From Oligoflexus sp. (GTDB lineage Bacteria; Bdellovibrionota_B; Oligoflexia; Oligoflexales; Oligoflexaceae), in NCBI RefSeq assembly GCF_035712445.1, contig NZ_DASTAT010000086.1:1-64000 (forward strand): a DNA stretch of 64,000 nt, in the 5' to 3' direction. Below are positions 53,988-62,671 of this stretch, in pieces (position 1 is the first letter of the stretch; each line of letters begins with the position of its first letter). The notes below the pieces were generated by a model. It was not told the origin of the DNA, searched no databases, and saw only the letters and a list, made by a program, of their open reading frames with translations. The position numbers were made by a program, and so were the translations under genes.

Positions 53988-55168
53988 AGCGCAGCTCCTT
54001 TCATGGCATACTTGGGCCGGGTCAGCTCAGTTCCGGGATTCCAGCGATAGCCGCTGGCCACGGCTTCCGACGGTGAACCCGACGCATTGAGCTGCGCGCG
54101 GTAATGAACCGAACGAGGATGCTCCTGACTGCGATCGACAAAATTGGCTCCATTCGCGGCGAGGTGCACTTCGTTCGCCAGGACATTCTTCACGTAATTG
54201 CGATTGCTTTGATAGGGCAGGGGATCGGGCAATACGGACGGAACGATTTCCATGGGATCACGGCGCTCGATTTTTTTGAAGAGCTCCATGACCACCTGCA
54301 GATGACCCAGTTCATAGTCAAGGAACTGCTCCCAGATCGCTTTCACGCGGGAGTTGGTTTCCTGCTCCACGCAGCTATAGTAATTGTAGACCTCATTGGC
54401 TTCATGCAGCAGCCACTTTTCCATCCAGCTTTCCGCGGGATCGGCCATCGACTCGTACTGAGTCACGTGCTGCTCCTCGATCGAGGCGATTTCCGCATAG
54501 AGCTGACGGGCCAAGGGATCCGAGAATAAAGGACCGATGTTCATGTAGTAATCGTGGGTTTGGAATTCCCCCGCGACCAGGATCATCGCATGCAGTTTGG
54601 TCAATGGATCCGCGCTGCTTTTTTCGTAGGGCGTGCGGATATCATCAATAGGATGCCGGTGCTCGGCGACGGTCGGACGGCCGGGAAGAATATCCGTGTA
54701 GCTTTGCAGAATGGAGTTGGCGTCCTTGCCTTCCAGCCGATCCATCAAGGCCGAATAACGATAGAGATGGTCGAAGTCTTCAAGCAAACCAAATCGGTAA
54801 ACCTGAGCCAGATAGGGATCCGGTTCACGCTGAGCCACGGCTGCCGTGACTTCGATGGCCACCTGTTCATAGGCGATCGTGGTTTCCAGCGGGGATTGAT
54901 CGGGTGGCGTCAGCCAGTTGATAGTGGTCGCCTGATGCTGCTCCACCCGTCTGATTATGGCGAGTTCATTTTGAAAGTCAGGGTTCATCCGATGGGCAAC
55001 GTGACTGAAGCGGAGGGCTTCAATCTCGATGCCATTCATCAGGATCTGCCGCACACGGGTCATGGCGTCGTCATCAAGTTTGCTCAGGGGCTCAACGACG
55101 ATATCTTTCCAGGACCGCATCTGCTTGTCCAGCGGGTAACCTCGGTTTTCTTCCAGTTTCATTCCCAT
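53984..55168 (-). CDS. Large protein with two ferritin-like bundles
   Basis: GGAGGAA just upstream selects the ATG at 55168; an extension to 55264 is not needed. The 394-residue protein shows two helical bundles with Glu/His metal-ligand patterns. The first (~residues 40-190) has GIEIEALRFSHVAHR and FGLLEDFDHLYRY. The second (~210-330) has VAGEFQTHDYY, EIASIEEQHVTQ, LHEANEVYNYY and LDYELGHLQVV. The ~65-residue C-terminal tail is extended and Asn/Pro-rich. It overlaps the smaller ferritin-like gene in ATGA and probably forms a complex with it. The exact reaction is unknown. Confidence 0.72.
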   Translation of the reverse strand: MGMKLEENRGYPLDKQMRSWKDIVVEPLSKLDDDAMTRVRQILMNGIEIEALRFSHVAHRMNPDFQNELAIIRRVEQHQATTINWLTPPDQSPLETTIAYEQVAIEVTAAVAQREPDPYLAQVYRFGLLEDFDHLYRYSALMDRLEGKDANSILQSYTDILPGRPTVAEHRHPIDDIRTPYEKSSADPLTKLHAMILVAGEFQTHDYYMNIGPLFSDPLARQLYAEIASIEEQHVTQYESMADPAESWMEKWLLHEANEVYNYYSCVEQETNSRVKAIWEQFLDYELGHLQVVMELFKKIERRDPMEIVPSVLPDPLPYQSNRNYVKNVLANEVHLAANGANFVDRSQEHPRSVHYRAQLNASGSPSEAVASGYRWNPGTELTRPKYAMKGAAL

Positions 55169-55275
55169 AGGTTCCTCCAATGTCTGGTCGTTTCCGACAA
55201 GGGTGCAGACATCGTGCCAGAGCCTGGGAAAGCATGGTCTCGTCCCAGCCCAAGGGACGAGCACCCAACGTCAAC

Positions 55276-56424
55276 TCAGAGCGGACTCGCGCTGAATTTT
55301 GGCCAGTCGGAAATACTGGTGCCCAGACAGGTCTTCGCCAAATCCAGAGATTCGCCGATGACAACGTGCATATCGAGGTAACGGTACGTACCGAGGCGGC
55401 CTATGAAGGTAATGCCGGGCTCGCCCTGGATGCGGTCCATATACTGCCGCAGGAGTTCCTTGTCCTTCTGCAAGCGCAGCGGATAATAAGGCGTGTCGCT
55501 CGGCTCGGCGAGCTTGCTGTATTCCTTGAAGCACACGGTTTTCTCGTGGGTTTCCCAGGGCGCGAAATGCTTGTGCTCGGTAATCCGTGTGTAGGGAATC
55601 CGGGCCTCGCAGTAATTGATCACCGGGTTGCCCTGATAATCACCTTCCGCGTCGAACCGTTCGAACTGCAGACTGCGATACTGAAGGCGACCCAGTTCAA
55701 AATTATAATAGGCATCGATCGGTCCGCTCCAGAATACGTGATCAAACTGATCCTTGAAGGCCGGATCGAATTTTTCGCCAAGCTGCACTTCGATGTTTTC
55801 ATGATCGAGGATCTTCTCGACGATGGCCGTATAGCCGTCGATGGGAATTCCCTGATAGCGCGACACATAATAGTTGTCGTCATAGTTGAAACGCACGGGC
55901 AGACGGCTCAGGATGGACGCCGGCAATTCCGTGGGCTCCACGCCCCATTGTTTTTTCGTATAGCCATAGAAGAAATTCTCATAAAGATCGCGCCCCAGAA
56001 ATTTCAGGGCCTGATCTTCAAAGGTCTTCGGCTCTTCAATGGAAGAATCACCCAAAGAGCCGATGAATTCACGTGCTTCGCGGGGATCGAAGGTCTTTCC
56101 AAAAAACTGATTGATGGTCAGAAGGTTGATCGGCAGCGAAAACACGCCACGCGCTGTCACAGCCTTGACCCGGTTGGTGTAAGGACCGAATTTCGCAAAG
56201 CGGTTCACATACTTCCAAACGTCCTCGCGGCTCGTGTGGAAGATGTGCGGCCCGTACTGATGCACCATAACGCCGGTTTCCGCATCCCGTTCGGTATGGC
56301 AGTTCCCCGCGAGGTGGGGCCGTGATTCAAACACCACGATCTTATACTTTCCCGTTTCAGCCAATTCTCTGGCGACCACAGCTCCCGCAAAACCAGCCCC
56401 GGCTATTGCAATCTTCTTTGTCAT
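55276..56424 (-). CDS. glf: UDP-galactopyranose mutase
   Basis: GGAAGGAAGAG 4 bases upstream selects the ATG at 56424. The 382-residue flavoprotein has the FAD motif IAIAGAGFAGAVVARELAE and the Glf signatures HQYGPHIFHTSR near residue 70 and FFYGYTKKQWG near residue 160. The C-terminus reads ITFIGRLGTYRYLDMHVVIG. It converts UDP-galactopyranose to UDP-galactofuranose, the donor for Galf-containing surface glycans. It lies 23 bases after the GH1-RmlD gene in the same operon. Confidence 0.93.
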   Translation of the reverse strand: MTKKIAIAGAGFAGAVVARELAETGKYKIVVFESRPHLAGNCHTERDAETGVMVHQYGPHIFHTSREDVWKYVNRFAKFGPYTNRVKAVTARGVFSLPINLLTINQFFGKTFDPREAREFIGSLGDSSIEEPKTFEDQALKFLGRDLYENFFYGYTKKQWGVEPTELPASILSRLPVRFNYDDNYYVSRYQGIPIDGYTAIVEKILDHENIEVQLGEKFDPAFKDQFDHVFWSGPIDAYYNFELGRLQYRSLQFERFDAEGDYQGNPVINYCEARIPYTRITEHKHFAPWETHEKTVCFKEYSKLAEPSDTPYYPLRLQKDKELLRQYMDRIQGEPGITFIGRLGTYRYLDMHVVIGESLDLAKTCLGTSISDWPKFSASPL

Positions 56425-56447
56425 CGTACTCTTCCTTCCCCTATTCC

Positions 56448-58625
56448 CTATTGTATTGCGACGCGGCATTCCGTCATGAATCGTTCCAGGGCATTGTCCA
56501 GTTTTGGCAAAAGCTGACCGCGTTCGCTCCCGAGGGCGCTGAACTTCGGTCTTTTTGCAAGATGCACAACGTTGGATGAATCCACAGGCTGAATGAGCTT
56601 GGCATTCAGGCCCTGAAGCTTCGCGGCCTCGCAGGCGAAGTCATACCAGCTCAAAACCCCATGGTTGGCGAGATGCCAGATTCCGGCTTCACCATCCATC
56701 AAAAGATCAAGGCTGCTATCCACAAGATGCGGCACATAGGTGGGCGACACCACCTGATCCCGGAAGGCCCCGATTTCCCGTCCCTGCGACAGCTGACGCA
56801 AGGATTGCACAAGGAAATTATACTCGTCCCAGGGTCCGAAGAAGGCGCTGGTTCGAATGATCAGGGCTTCCTTGTGGGCATCGTTCACCTTGCTTTCCGC
56901 CATGGCCTTCGACTGGCCATAGATATTCAAAGGCGCAGTGAAATCCCTTTCATTATAGGGATTATTCTGCTGCCCGTTGAACACGAGGTCCGTGGAATAA
57001 GTCAGGAACTGAATGCCCATTTGGGCACAGATCTGCGACAGCACCTCGGCGCCGATCACATTCGCCCGGAAACAAAGATCCGGGTTTTTCTCCGCCTCAT
57101 CCACTTTCACATAACCCGCGGCGTTGATCACCGCCCAGGGCCTGAGCTCTTTCAGGCAGGCCAGCACCGCGTTATAATCCGCGATATCAAGATCCTTGTG
57201 ACTCAAAAGTCGATATTGGAGCCCGCGCCGCTTGCAGATGAAACCAAAGGCGGTGGCCAGCGTTCCTGGACTGCCCGTGATCACGATCTGCCGCGAGCGA
57301 TCCTGCTTCAAAAGATTGGGTTTCTGCCCAATCGCATTGGCTGGAACCGTGGTCGGATAGAGCACACGGTCCTCCCTATGCCACCAGCCCAGCGTATCCA
57401 AAGCAGGGTGATCATAGGTCTCGCCATGATTGATGGCTTTCACCAGTTTGGCCAAAGCGGTCGGACGCGGCTCGCCGCCACGAACATCGTAAACGCCTGA
57501 CTCGTAAAAACCATCCGCACGGGTCACAAGGCTGTTCCAGTCATAGGAACCGAGCAGACTCCAAACCGTGACCGCACGGATATCGACGCCTTCCGCCTTG
57601 AGCTCGTGCGCGGATTGCCAGACTTCATGAAGCCAGCGCAGCTGCTCATCACGCGTGCAGCCCACATGGCATTCGGTGACAGCCAGGGGCTGGCGGTAGC
57701 GCTGCCAGACTTCCCGCAGAAGTTCCTTCGGTCCATAGATGCATTCACCGCCGACCCGCACCGCTTCGATATCCGCGTAACGGTGCTTTTTATTTCCACC
57801 CCTTGCATGCGGCGGATAGAATTCAAAACGCTCATCCAAAAAGCGATTGCTGGTCAGATAATGATTGATGCCCAAAACAGCCGGTGGACATGGGTTTTCG
57901 CTCAGTTCCAAGAGCTGATTCTCATCGATGCCATATTCGAGCATGTAATCCCAAAGAGGATGCTCCTGCGTCACGCGACCGAAGAGGAGATCGAAGCTGA
58001 GCCAGCGGCGGCGGTTTTCAAAGCGCGCCTGATAAGCGAGGAAAGGCGTGCTGAAGACCCGCCCCATATCTTCAGTTTGGATCAACTCCGCATCCGGGAT
58101 GAACTGGCGAATCGCCCGCATCGACGCTGCGATAGCAAGGCACTCGTTCAGAAGAATCTGCAGAAAACTGCTGTCATTCCGATGATGCGGATACCAAACC
58201 CCATAAAGCCCGCTGAAGCGGGCCGTGGTCAGAGGTTCGTTGATCGGTGTGTAGCGTTTGACCCAGGGGTAGCGCTGTGCGAACTGCGCAGCGAATTCGG
58301 ACAGTTTATGGGGAAATTCCGGATCGAGAAGGCTGGTGGACGGCGGTCCGCTGCCGTGATGGACAAAACCGACGATCGGTTCCATCTTCAGCTCACGGGC
58401 GAGCGCCAGTCGCTCGTCCGCCCAGGTCCAATCAAACTCACCCGAACTCAGATAGCAGCGTTCCCACAGGATGGGAAAACGCAGAGTTCGGATTCCGAGT
58501 TCCGCGAAGCGACGCAGATCATCGGGGCGAGCATCGTGACCGCTCCACTTAATTTGGTCAAAATAAGTGTCCTGTACGCGGTTGGCGGTACATTCAATGC
58601 CCGCCCATAGCTCAAGCTTGTGTTC
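56448..58625 (-). CDS. Fusion of GH1-like glycosidase and RmlD-type sugar-nucleotide reductase
   Basis: I choose the ATG at 58625, which overlaps the glycosyltransferase end by 14 bases. The 725-residue protein has a GH1-like barrel (residues ~1-420): acid/base Glu in TPINEPL near residue 140, and a nucleophile-position Glu in LAVTECHVG near residue 330. The second is an unusual version of the GH1 TENG motif. Residues ~445-725 are an RmlD-type SDR: ITGSPGTLATAFGF (nucleotide motif), INAAGYVKVDEAE, STDLVFNG and the catalytic YGQSK. RmlD reduces dTDP-4-keto-rhamnose. The fusion probably couples two steps of glycan-precursor handling. Confidence 0.84.
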   Translation of the reverse strand, partial: EHKLELWAGIECTANRVQDTYFDQIKWSGHDARPDDLRRFAELGIRTLRFPILWERCYLSSGEFDWTWADERLALARELKMEPIVGFVHHGSGPPSTSLLDPEFPHKLSEFAAQFAQRYPWVKRYTPINEPLTTARFSGLYGVWYPHHRNDSSFLQILLNECLAIAASMRAIRQFIPDAELIQTEDMGRVFSTPFLAYQARFENRRRWLSFDLLFGRVTQEHPLWDYMLEYGIDENQLLELSENPCPPAVLGINHYLTSNRFLDERFEFYPPHARGGNKKHRYADIEAVRVGGECIYGPKELLREVWQRYRQPLAVTECHVGCTRDEQLRWLHEVWQSAHELKAEGVDIRAVTVWSLLGSYDWNSLVTRADGFYESGVYDVRGGEPRPTALAKLVKAINHGETYDHPALDTLGWWHREDRVLYPTTVPANAIGQKPNLLKQDRSRQIVITGSPGTLATAFGFICKRRGLQYRLLSHKDLDIADYNAVLACLKELRPWAVINAAGYVKVDEAEKNPDLCFRANVIGAEVLSQICAQMGIQFLTYSTDLVFNGQQNNPYNERDFTAPLNIYGQSKAMAESKVNDAHKEALIIRTSAFFGPWDEYNFLVQSLRQLSQGREIGAFRDQVVSPTYVPHLVDSSLDLLMDGEAGIWHLANHGVLSWYDFACEAAKLQGLNAKLIQPVDSSNVVHLAKRPKFSALGSERGQLLPKLDNALERFMTECRVAIQ

Positions 58626-59793
58626 CATACACCGCACTCGGCTGGACAACGTTCTGGACGATGTATTGAGCATGAATCAGCTGCCACATGTCCGAATATG
58701 TCTTGTCCCAGGAATTTTGAGTAAGGAATTGATCCACGCGTTCCAGCCAGGCGTCATAGCCGGCTTGATCGGCGAGAATCGCCTCCGCTTTCTCGATAAA
58801 GGTCGCGGCGTCGTCGGCAATTGATACGAGGTTTTTATCCGCGTAGGGATGAACGACATCACGGATCGAAGTGGATATGACGCGACGACCAGCCGCCAGG
58901 TATTCTGGTGTCTTGGTCGGACTAATATAGCGGGTCGCTTCGTTCCGAGCGAAAGGCAGAATGGCAACGTCCCATCCCCCAAGGTATTCAGGCAATTGCT
59001 CGTACGGTTTGCCGCCCAGATAATGGATGTTGGGTCGTTTCGGAAGGGATGCAGGGTCGATTTTCACGACGGGACCGACCATCACAAAGTGCCACTCCGG
59101 GCGGGCTGCAGCGACCTGGTCGAGAAGCTCGATGTCGATGCGCTCGTCAATCACGCCGGCAAAGCCGAAACGAGGACCCGGGATGTGGGCCTGATCCGCT
59201 GGATCCTGGCGCACAGCGCGACCCTTTGCGAAATGCGTAGTGTCCACGCTGCTCGGGAATGGATAGACCTTGCGGTGGAGGTGTCTTTTAGCTTCATACA
59301 GACTGAAGCCTCCTGTGAACACCATGTCGACCTTATTGATCAGGCTTTGCTCAAGCAGCGGCAGCTCCTGAGGCGCGAACTTGAAGTTCGCCAACTGGTC
59401 CATGCAATCATAAACGCTGACGACTGGCGTCAGGTGATAGGAATGTTTGAGATGCATAGGGCTGTAATACCAGCTCATATGCTGCGCGATCTCATAGGAA
59501 TCCATCAGTTCCGTGAGGAGTTCTTTCATGGTGGCGTTCAGTTCCACCTCGTCCCGGCCATGGGGAATATGAGGTGTGGCCACGTAAAGATTTTCGCCGT
59601 CCTGATAGACGTGGAGTCGGGCCGCCGATTCATCGGTAAAAATAGGCTCTTCGAAGAAGAAAACGCGGCGCTCGCGGGCGATGCGCGTCATCAGATGTTG
59701 GGGACGTTGGAACACAAAGTTCCACCGCAGGTGGGAAAAGCAGATCAGATCGGGTTTACTGATATCATCGAAGGCATTCATAATATTTTTCAT
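58612..59793 (-). CDS. Glycosyltransferase family 1/4-like (TuaH-type)
   Basis: GAGGAG with a 7-base spacer selects the ATG at 59793. The 393-residue protein starts with SHLRWNFVFQRPQHLMTRIA, a hallmark of TuaH-like glycosyltransferases, followed by a GT-B fold. The C-terminal donor domain includes FGFAGVIDERIDIELLDQV, WDVAILPFARNEATRYISP and KTPEYLAAGRRVISTSI (the nucleotide-sugar Glu motif). It should transfer a sugar from a nucleotide donor in glycan synthesis. It is the first gene of a six-gene operon running to 53023. Confidence 0.87.
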   Translation of the reverse strand: MKNIMNAFDDISKPDLICFSHLRWNFVFQRPQHLMTRIARERRVFFFEEPIFTDESAARLHVYQDGENLYVATPHIPHGRDEVELNATMKELLTELMDSYEIAQHMSWYYSPMHLKHSYHLTPVVSVYDCMDQLANFKFAPQELPLLEQSLINKVDMVFTGGFSLYEAKRHLHRKVYPFPSSVDTTHFAKGRAVRQDPADQAHIPGPRFGFAGVIDERIDIELLDQVAAARPEWHFVMVGPVVKIDPASLPKRPNIHYLGGKPYEQLPEYLGGWDVAILPFARNEATRYISPTKTPEYLAAGRRVISTSIRDVVHPYADKNLVSIADDAATFIEKAEAILADQAGYDAWLERVDQFLTQNSWDKTYSDMWQLIHAQYIVQNVVQPSAVYGTQA

Positions 59794-59949
59794 TCTCAAC
59801 TCCTCATTTCAAGGCAGCACTTCTGCAAGTGCCGTACCGTTCTCCTGAACACCTTGGAAATGCAAGTTGACGGACTCTGCTCTGATGGATCAGTAGGATT
59901 ATGGCAACGCGTATTCTTCACCCATCGTCAGAAAGCCATAATACAGAAA

Positions 59950-59976
59950 GCCCCACGCCTGACGGCATGGGGCAAA
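59950..59976 (-). terminator. Terminator of the collagen-like lipoprotein gene
   Basis: On the minus strand GCCCCATGCC and GGCGTGGGGC (59950-59973) form a 10-bp stem with one G-U pair around the loop GTCA, followed by TTTCTGTATT. It lies 58 bases past the collagen-like gene's stop. The remaining bases between this hairpin and the glycosyltransferase start (59794-59949) probably hold the promoter of the glycan/ferritin operon; I see no clear hexamers. Confidence 0.72.
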
Positions 59977-60030
59977 GCCTAAGACACTCGCTCCTCCAGG
60001 GAGATGGGAAAGCTGCAGGCAGTCAGCCGA

Positions 60031-61341
60031 TCAGCGAAGTCCCGCTGGACCGGGAGGTCCTTGGGGTCCTTCAGGTCCTTGCGGTCCTGTTTCACCCCTT
60101 GGTCCGCGTGGACCAGGATCACCCGTATCACCTTTGGGACCGACTGGACCGACTGGGCCCGTCAAGCCTATATCTCCTTTGGGACCCTGAGGACCGACGG
60201 GGCCTGTATCACCCTTGTCGCCTTTGGGACCCTGAAGTCCAACTTCACCGCGTGGTCCCTGTGGACCCATGATGCCGGTATCGCCTTTGTCACCCTTCGG
60301 ACCTTGAGGGCCTGTCATGCCCTGCGGACCCTGAGGACCCATAGCGCCGACATCACCTTTCAAACCTTGGGGACCGACAGGACCGACTTCACCGCGCGGA
60401 CCTTGTGGGCCTTGAGGTCCGGTGTTGCCTTGAGGACCTTGCGGACCGGTGGCACCCGTATTCCCCATATCGCCCTTGTCACCTTTATCGCCTTTATCAC
60501 CTTTCGGTCCGCTTTCACCGCGTGGACCTTGCACGCCGCGATCCCCCTGATCACCTTTGTCGCCTTTATCACCTTTTGGTCCCTGCGGGCCGATATTGCC
60601 CTGTGGTCCTGTGTTGCCCATATCGCCTTTGGGGCCCATGGGACCAGCCGGACCAAGCGCACCACGCTCGCCTTTAGGCCCTTGCAGACCGACGCGACCA
60701 TAATGGAAAGGTGCAAAGAATGGGACAACCTGTTCCTCGGCGGCATTTTTCAAGTGAAAGAGCATCGAACCCGCAGGACGGGCCAGAAGTTCCTTCGGCA
60801 ACTTGATCTCCTTGCCGAGTACGGTCATGAAGTTGCAACTATTGTGCATCACAACCTTGTGGCCTTCCGCACCCCACAAAACTTTTTTCGTGGCTTTGTC
60901 GAGGATGGAAATTTCAAACCAGTTCAGCATCGAGCACACATCCGACTTGCGCGAGCAGTAGCAGTCGGCTTCGATGTAAACATAGGCCGCATCATCGTAA
61001 TCGCTGACGGGCGGGTTGGGATTGTTCTGTCCGGGATCATTCTGTCCGGGGTTTTGCCCTGGATTCTGATCATCGCCACCAGGATTCTGTCCCGGTGTTT
61101 CGTCCTTGCCGCCGGAATCAGGTGTTCCGCCGGGTGGCGTGGTTCCAGGGTCGCCCTCTTTGCCCGAAGCTGGAGACGCACTGGTATCCAAAATCTCGGA
61201 GTTGGCATCTTGTCCCTGGACCACAACCGGTGTCGTTCTCCGCTTGACTTCTTCCTCCTGAATCCCGCAGCCCATGAGCAGCAAGGCGAAGGCAAAAGCC
61301 GTCCCGGTGCACGCGAAGTGCACTTTCACTGGATGTTTCAT
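60031..61341 (-). CDS. Collagen-like lipoprotein with 73 Gly-X-Y triplets
   Basis: GAGGGGA before the ATG at 61341 selects this start; a longer frame to 61467 is rejected. The 436-residue product has a lipobox ending at Cys25 (LLMGC). An unstructured Gly/Pro/Gln/Asn-rich stalk follows (~residues 50-110), then a small globular domain with cysteines (ADCYCSRKSDVCSM, HNSCNF), residues ~110-215. From residue 218 to the last residue there are 73 uninterrupted Gly-X-Y triplets, rich in GPQ, GPK, GDK and GPR (60034-60690). It ends in the helix without a C-terminal trimerisation domain. It is probably a trimeric surface filament anchored in the outer membrane. Confidence 0.86.
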   Translation of the reverse strand: MKHPVKVHFACTGTAFAFALLLMGCGIQEEEVKRRTTPVVVQGQDANSEILDTSASPASGKEGDPGTTPPGGTPDSGGKDETPGQNPGGDDQNPGQNPGQNDPGQNNPNPPVSDYDDAAYVYIEADCYCSRKSDVCSMLNWFEISILDKATKKVLWGAEGHKVVMHNSCNFMTVLGKEIKLPKELLARPAGSMLFHLKNAAEEQVVPFFAPFHYGRVGLQGPKGERGALGPAGPMGPKGDMGNTGPQGNIGPQGPKGDKGDKGDQGDRGVQGPRGESGPKGDKGDKGDKGDMGNTGATGPQGPQGNTGPQGPQGPRGEVGPVGPQGLKGDVGAMGPQGPQGMTGPQGPKGDKGDTGIMGPQGPRGEVGLQGPKGDKGDTGPVGPQGPKGDIGLTGPVGPVGPKGDTGDPGPRGPRGETGPQGPEGPQGPPGPAGLR

Positions 61342-61572
61342 TGGTCCCCTCTTCTCTAACACTTGGGTTTGCATGAGTCCCGCAACACGATCGGCTCCAG
61401 CGGCAGGAACTTGAGAAGACAAAAAAAACTCGCGTCTATTCCGGAACCTGCAAAGTTTTTTTGGCAAGGAGAGGGGGGTGCGCTTGGGTGGTCCCCAAGC
61501 GATTTTAGGGGGAAACCAGCCGTGTCGACTGGCGAATTCCCTGATTTGATCTGGCGTTTTGGTAAGGATTCT

Positions 61573-62511
61573 TTAGAGTTTTACAGGCTTACCAGTTGGT
61601 ATGGATACCCATTGTTCCGAAGACATCTCGCGGAGTTTATAGCTCGGAAAGCGCATCAGGAAGCGTTCCGCATCGACTTCATGCTTTCTGCATTTTTCGA
61701 TCTTATAGATCTTCGCATAGTAAGAAACATAGGAGCCGTTGAGACCCTTGCACGCTTCATCCAAGGGCAGAACGTCCACGTTTTTTTCCGTGACGAGCAT
61801 TTTCTTATATTCATCATTCAATGACGAAGGGAATTCCGTCCCGACTGGCAGCGCGAGGAACTCCTCTTCCGGCAGCTCCAGGATGTCCTTGGCCTTGCCC
61901 GGATGTTTCGCGGCGTGATCCGCATAGGTATCCCAATCGGGGAAGGGGCGCTTTTTGCATTTTTCAACGTAGAAGACATCCGAGGCGCGCGAGATGATAT
62001 AACGGCCTTCGATCTTCGCGCAGTTCGGTTTCTTGCCTTTCGGTGACGATCCGATCGCCGGGCCTTCCGGAATTTTTGCGATCGTGATGTTTTCCACGGG
62101 AATCACCCGATGGCCCTTCAGCGCCGGGTTCGCCTCATCATCATCGGAGACGACTTCACGGCGCTTGCAGCCTTCGACTTTGAAGACGCGATCATAATAG
62201 GCGATGAACTTGCCTTCGAACTTGCGGCACTCGGCTTTCACTTCGGCATCGGAATAGCTGGCTTTCTTCGGCAGGACAGGCGGCGGCAATTCATTGGGAT
62301 CGACCGGCGTTCCTGTTCCAGGCGCACTGCCTGATGGGGGAGGAGGCGTCGCCTGCGCCAGAGTCCTGTCATCCACCGGATCTGTTTGCTCCACGGAAAA
62401 CTGGGGCTTCGGCAGATTCTCAATTTTAAGGCGCGGAAGAGCGCCCGCGTCGACGGTCAGCGCCATACTTCCCATGGCCACACAGAAGCCCCAGGACAAC
62501 ATAGATTTCAT
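61573..62511 (-). CDS. Exported protein with three Cys-pair repeats
   Basis: The ATG at 62511 (AAAGG about 7 bases upstream) starts a signal peptide cleaved near VDA-GAL. The 312-residue product has a Pro-rich linker and three ~80-residue repeats with a shared core: C, then about 5 residues, G, then [FY]I-x-YY-x-K-[IV]-[FY]-x-[IV]-E-x-C-[KR]-[KR]. Examples are FIAYYDRVFKVEGCKRREV, YIISRASDVFYVEKCKKRPF and YVSYYAKIYKIEKCRKHEV. Each repeat probably has one disulfide. I know no family with this layout. Confidence 0.68.
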   Translation of the reverse strand: MKSMLSWGFCVAMGSMALTVDAGALPRLKIENLPKPQFSVEQTDPVDDRTLAQATPPPPSGSAPGTGTPVDPNELPPPVLPKKASYSDAEVKAECRKFEGKFIAYYDRVFKVEGCKRREVVSDDDEANPALKGHRVIPVENITIAKIPEGPAIGSSPKGKKPNCAKIEGRYIISRASDVFYVEKCKKRPFPDWDTYADHAAKHPGKAKDILELPEEEFLALPVGTEFPSSLNDEYKKMLVTEKNVDVLPLDEACKGLNGSYVSYYAKIYKIEKCRKHEVDAERFLMRFPSYKLREMSSEQWVSIPTGKPVKL

Positions 62512-62537
62512 CCAATAGCCTTTCTCAAACACTGGGG

Positions 62538-62558
62538 CCTGTCACGATCCATGACAGG
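62538..62558. repeat. 7-base inverted repeat upstream of divergent genes
   Basis: CCTGTCA (62538-62544) and TGACAGG (62552-62558) are a perfect inverted repeat with a 7-base spacer. They lie between the three-repeat protein (minus strand) and the 150-residue protein (plus strand). It may be an operator or a weak hairpin; I cannot tell which. Confidence 0.35.
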
Positions 62559-62671
62559 CGTCAGCCGCAAGGGCCTTTAACCCATTTAAAAGCCTGCGGG
62601 AATCCTTGGCAACTTCTTTGCAGATACGCCCATGAGACGTGGTTGCTGTGGATCTCATTGCGGAGCTGAAT

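Noticed and set aside
53253..55168. Encapsulin nanocompartment
   Set aside because: Ferritin-like genes prompted this, but no encapsulin shell gene or targeting peptide is visible nearby.
60034..60690. Repeats that could suggest a CRISPR array or satellite
   Set aside because: The period is 9 bases and in frame as Gly-X-Y codons, with no spacer structure.
60004..61359. 451-residue plus-strand frame with repeated TLRTLRT/FIAFITF-like pattern
   Set aside because: It is the complement of the Gly-X-Y codons; repetitive only because the collagen-like gene is.
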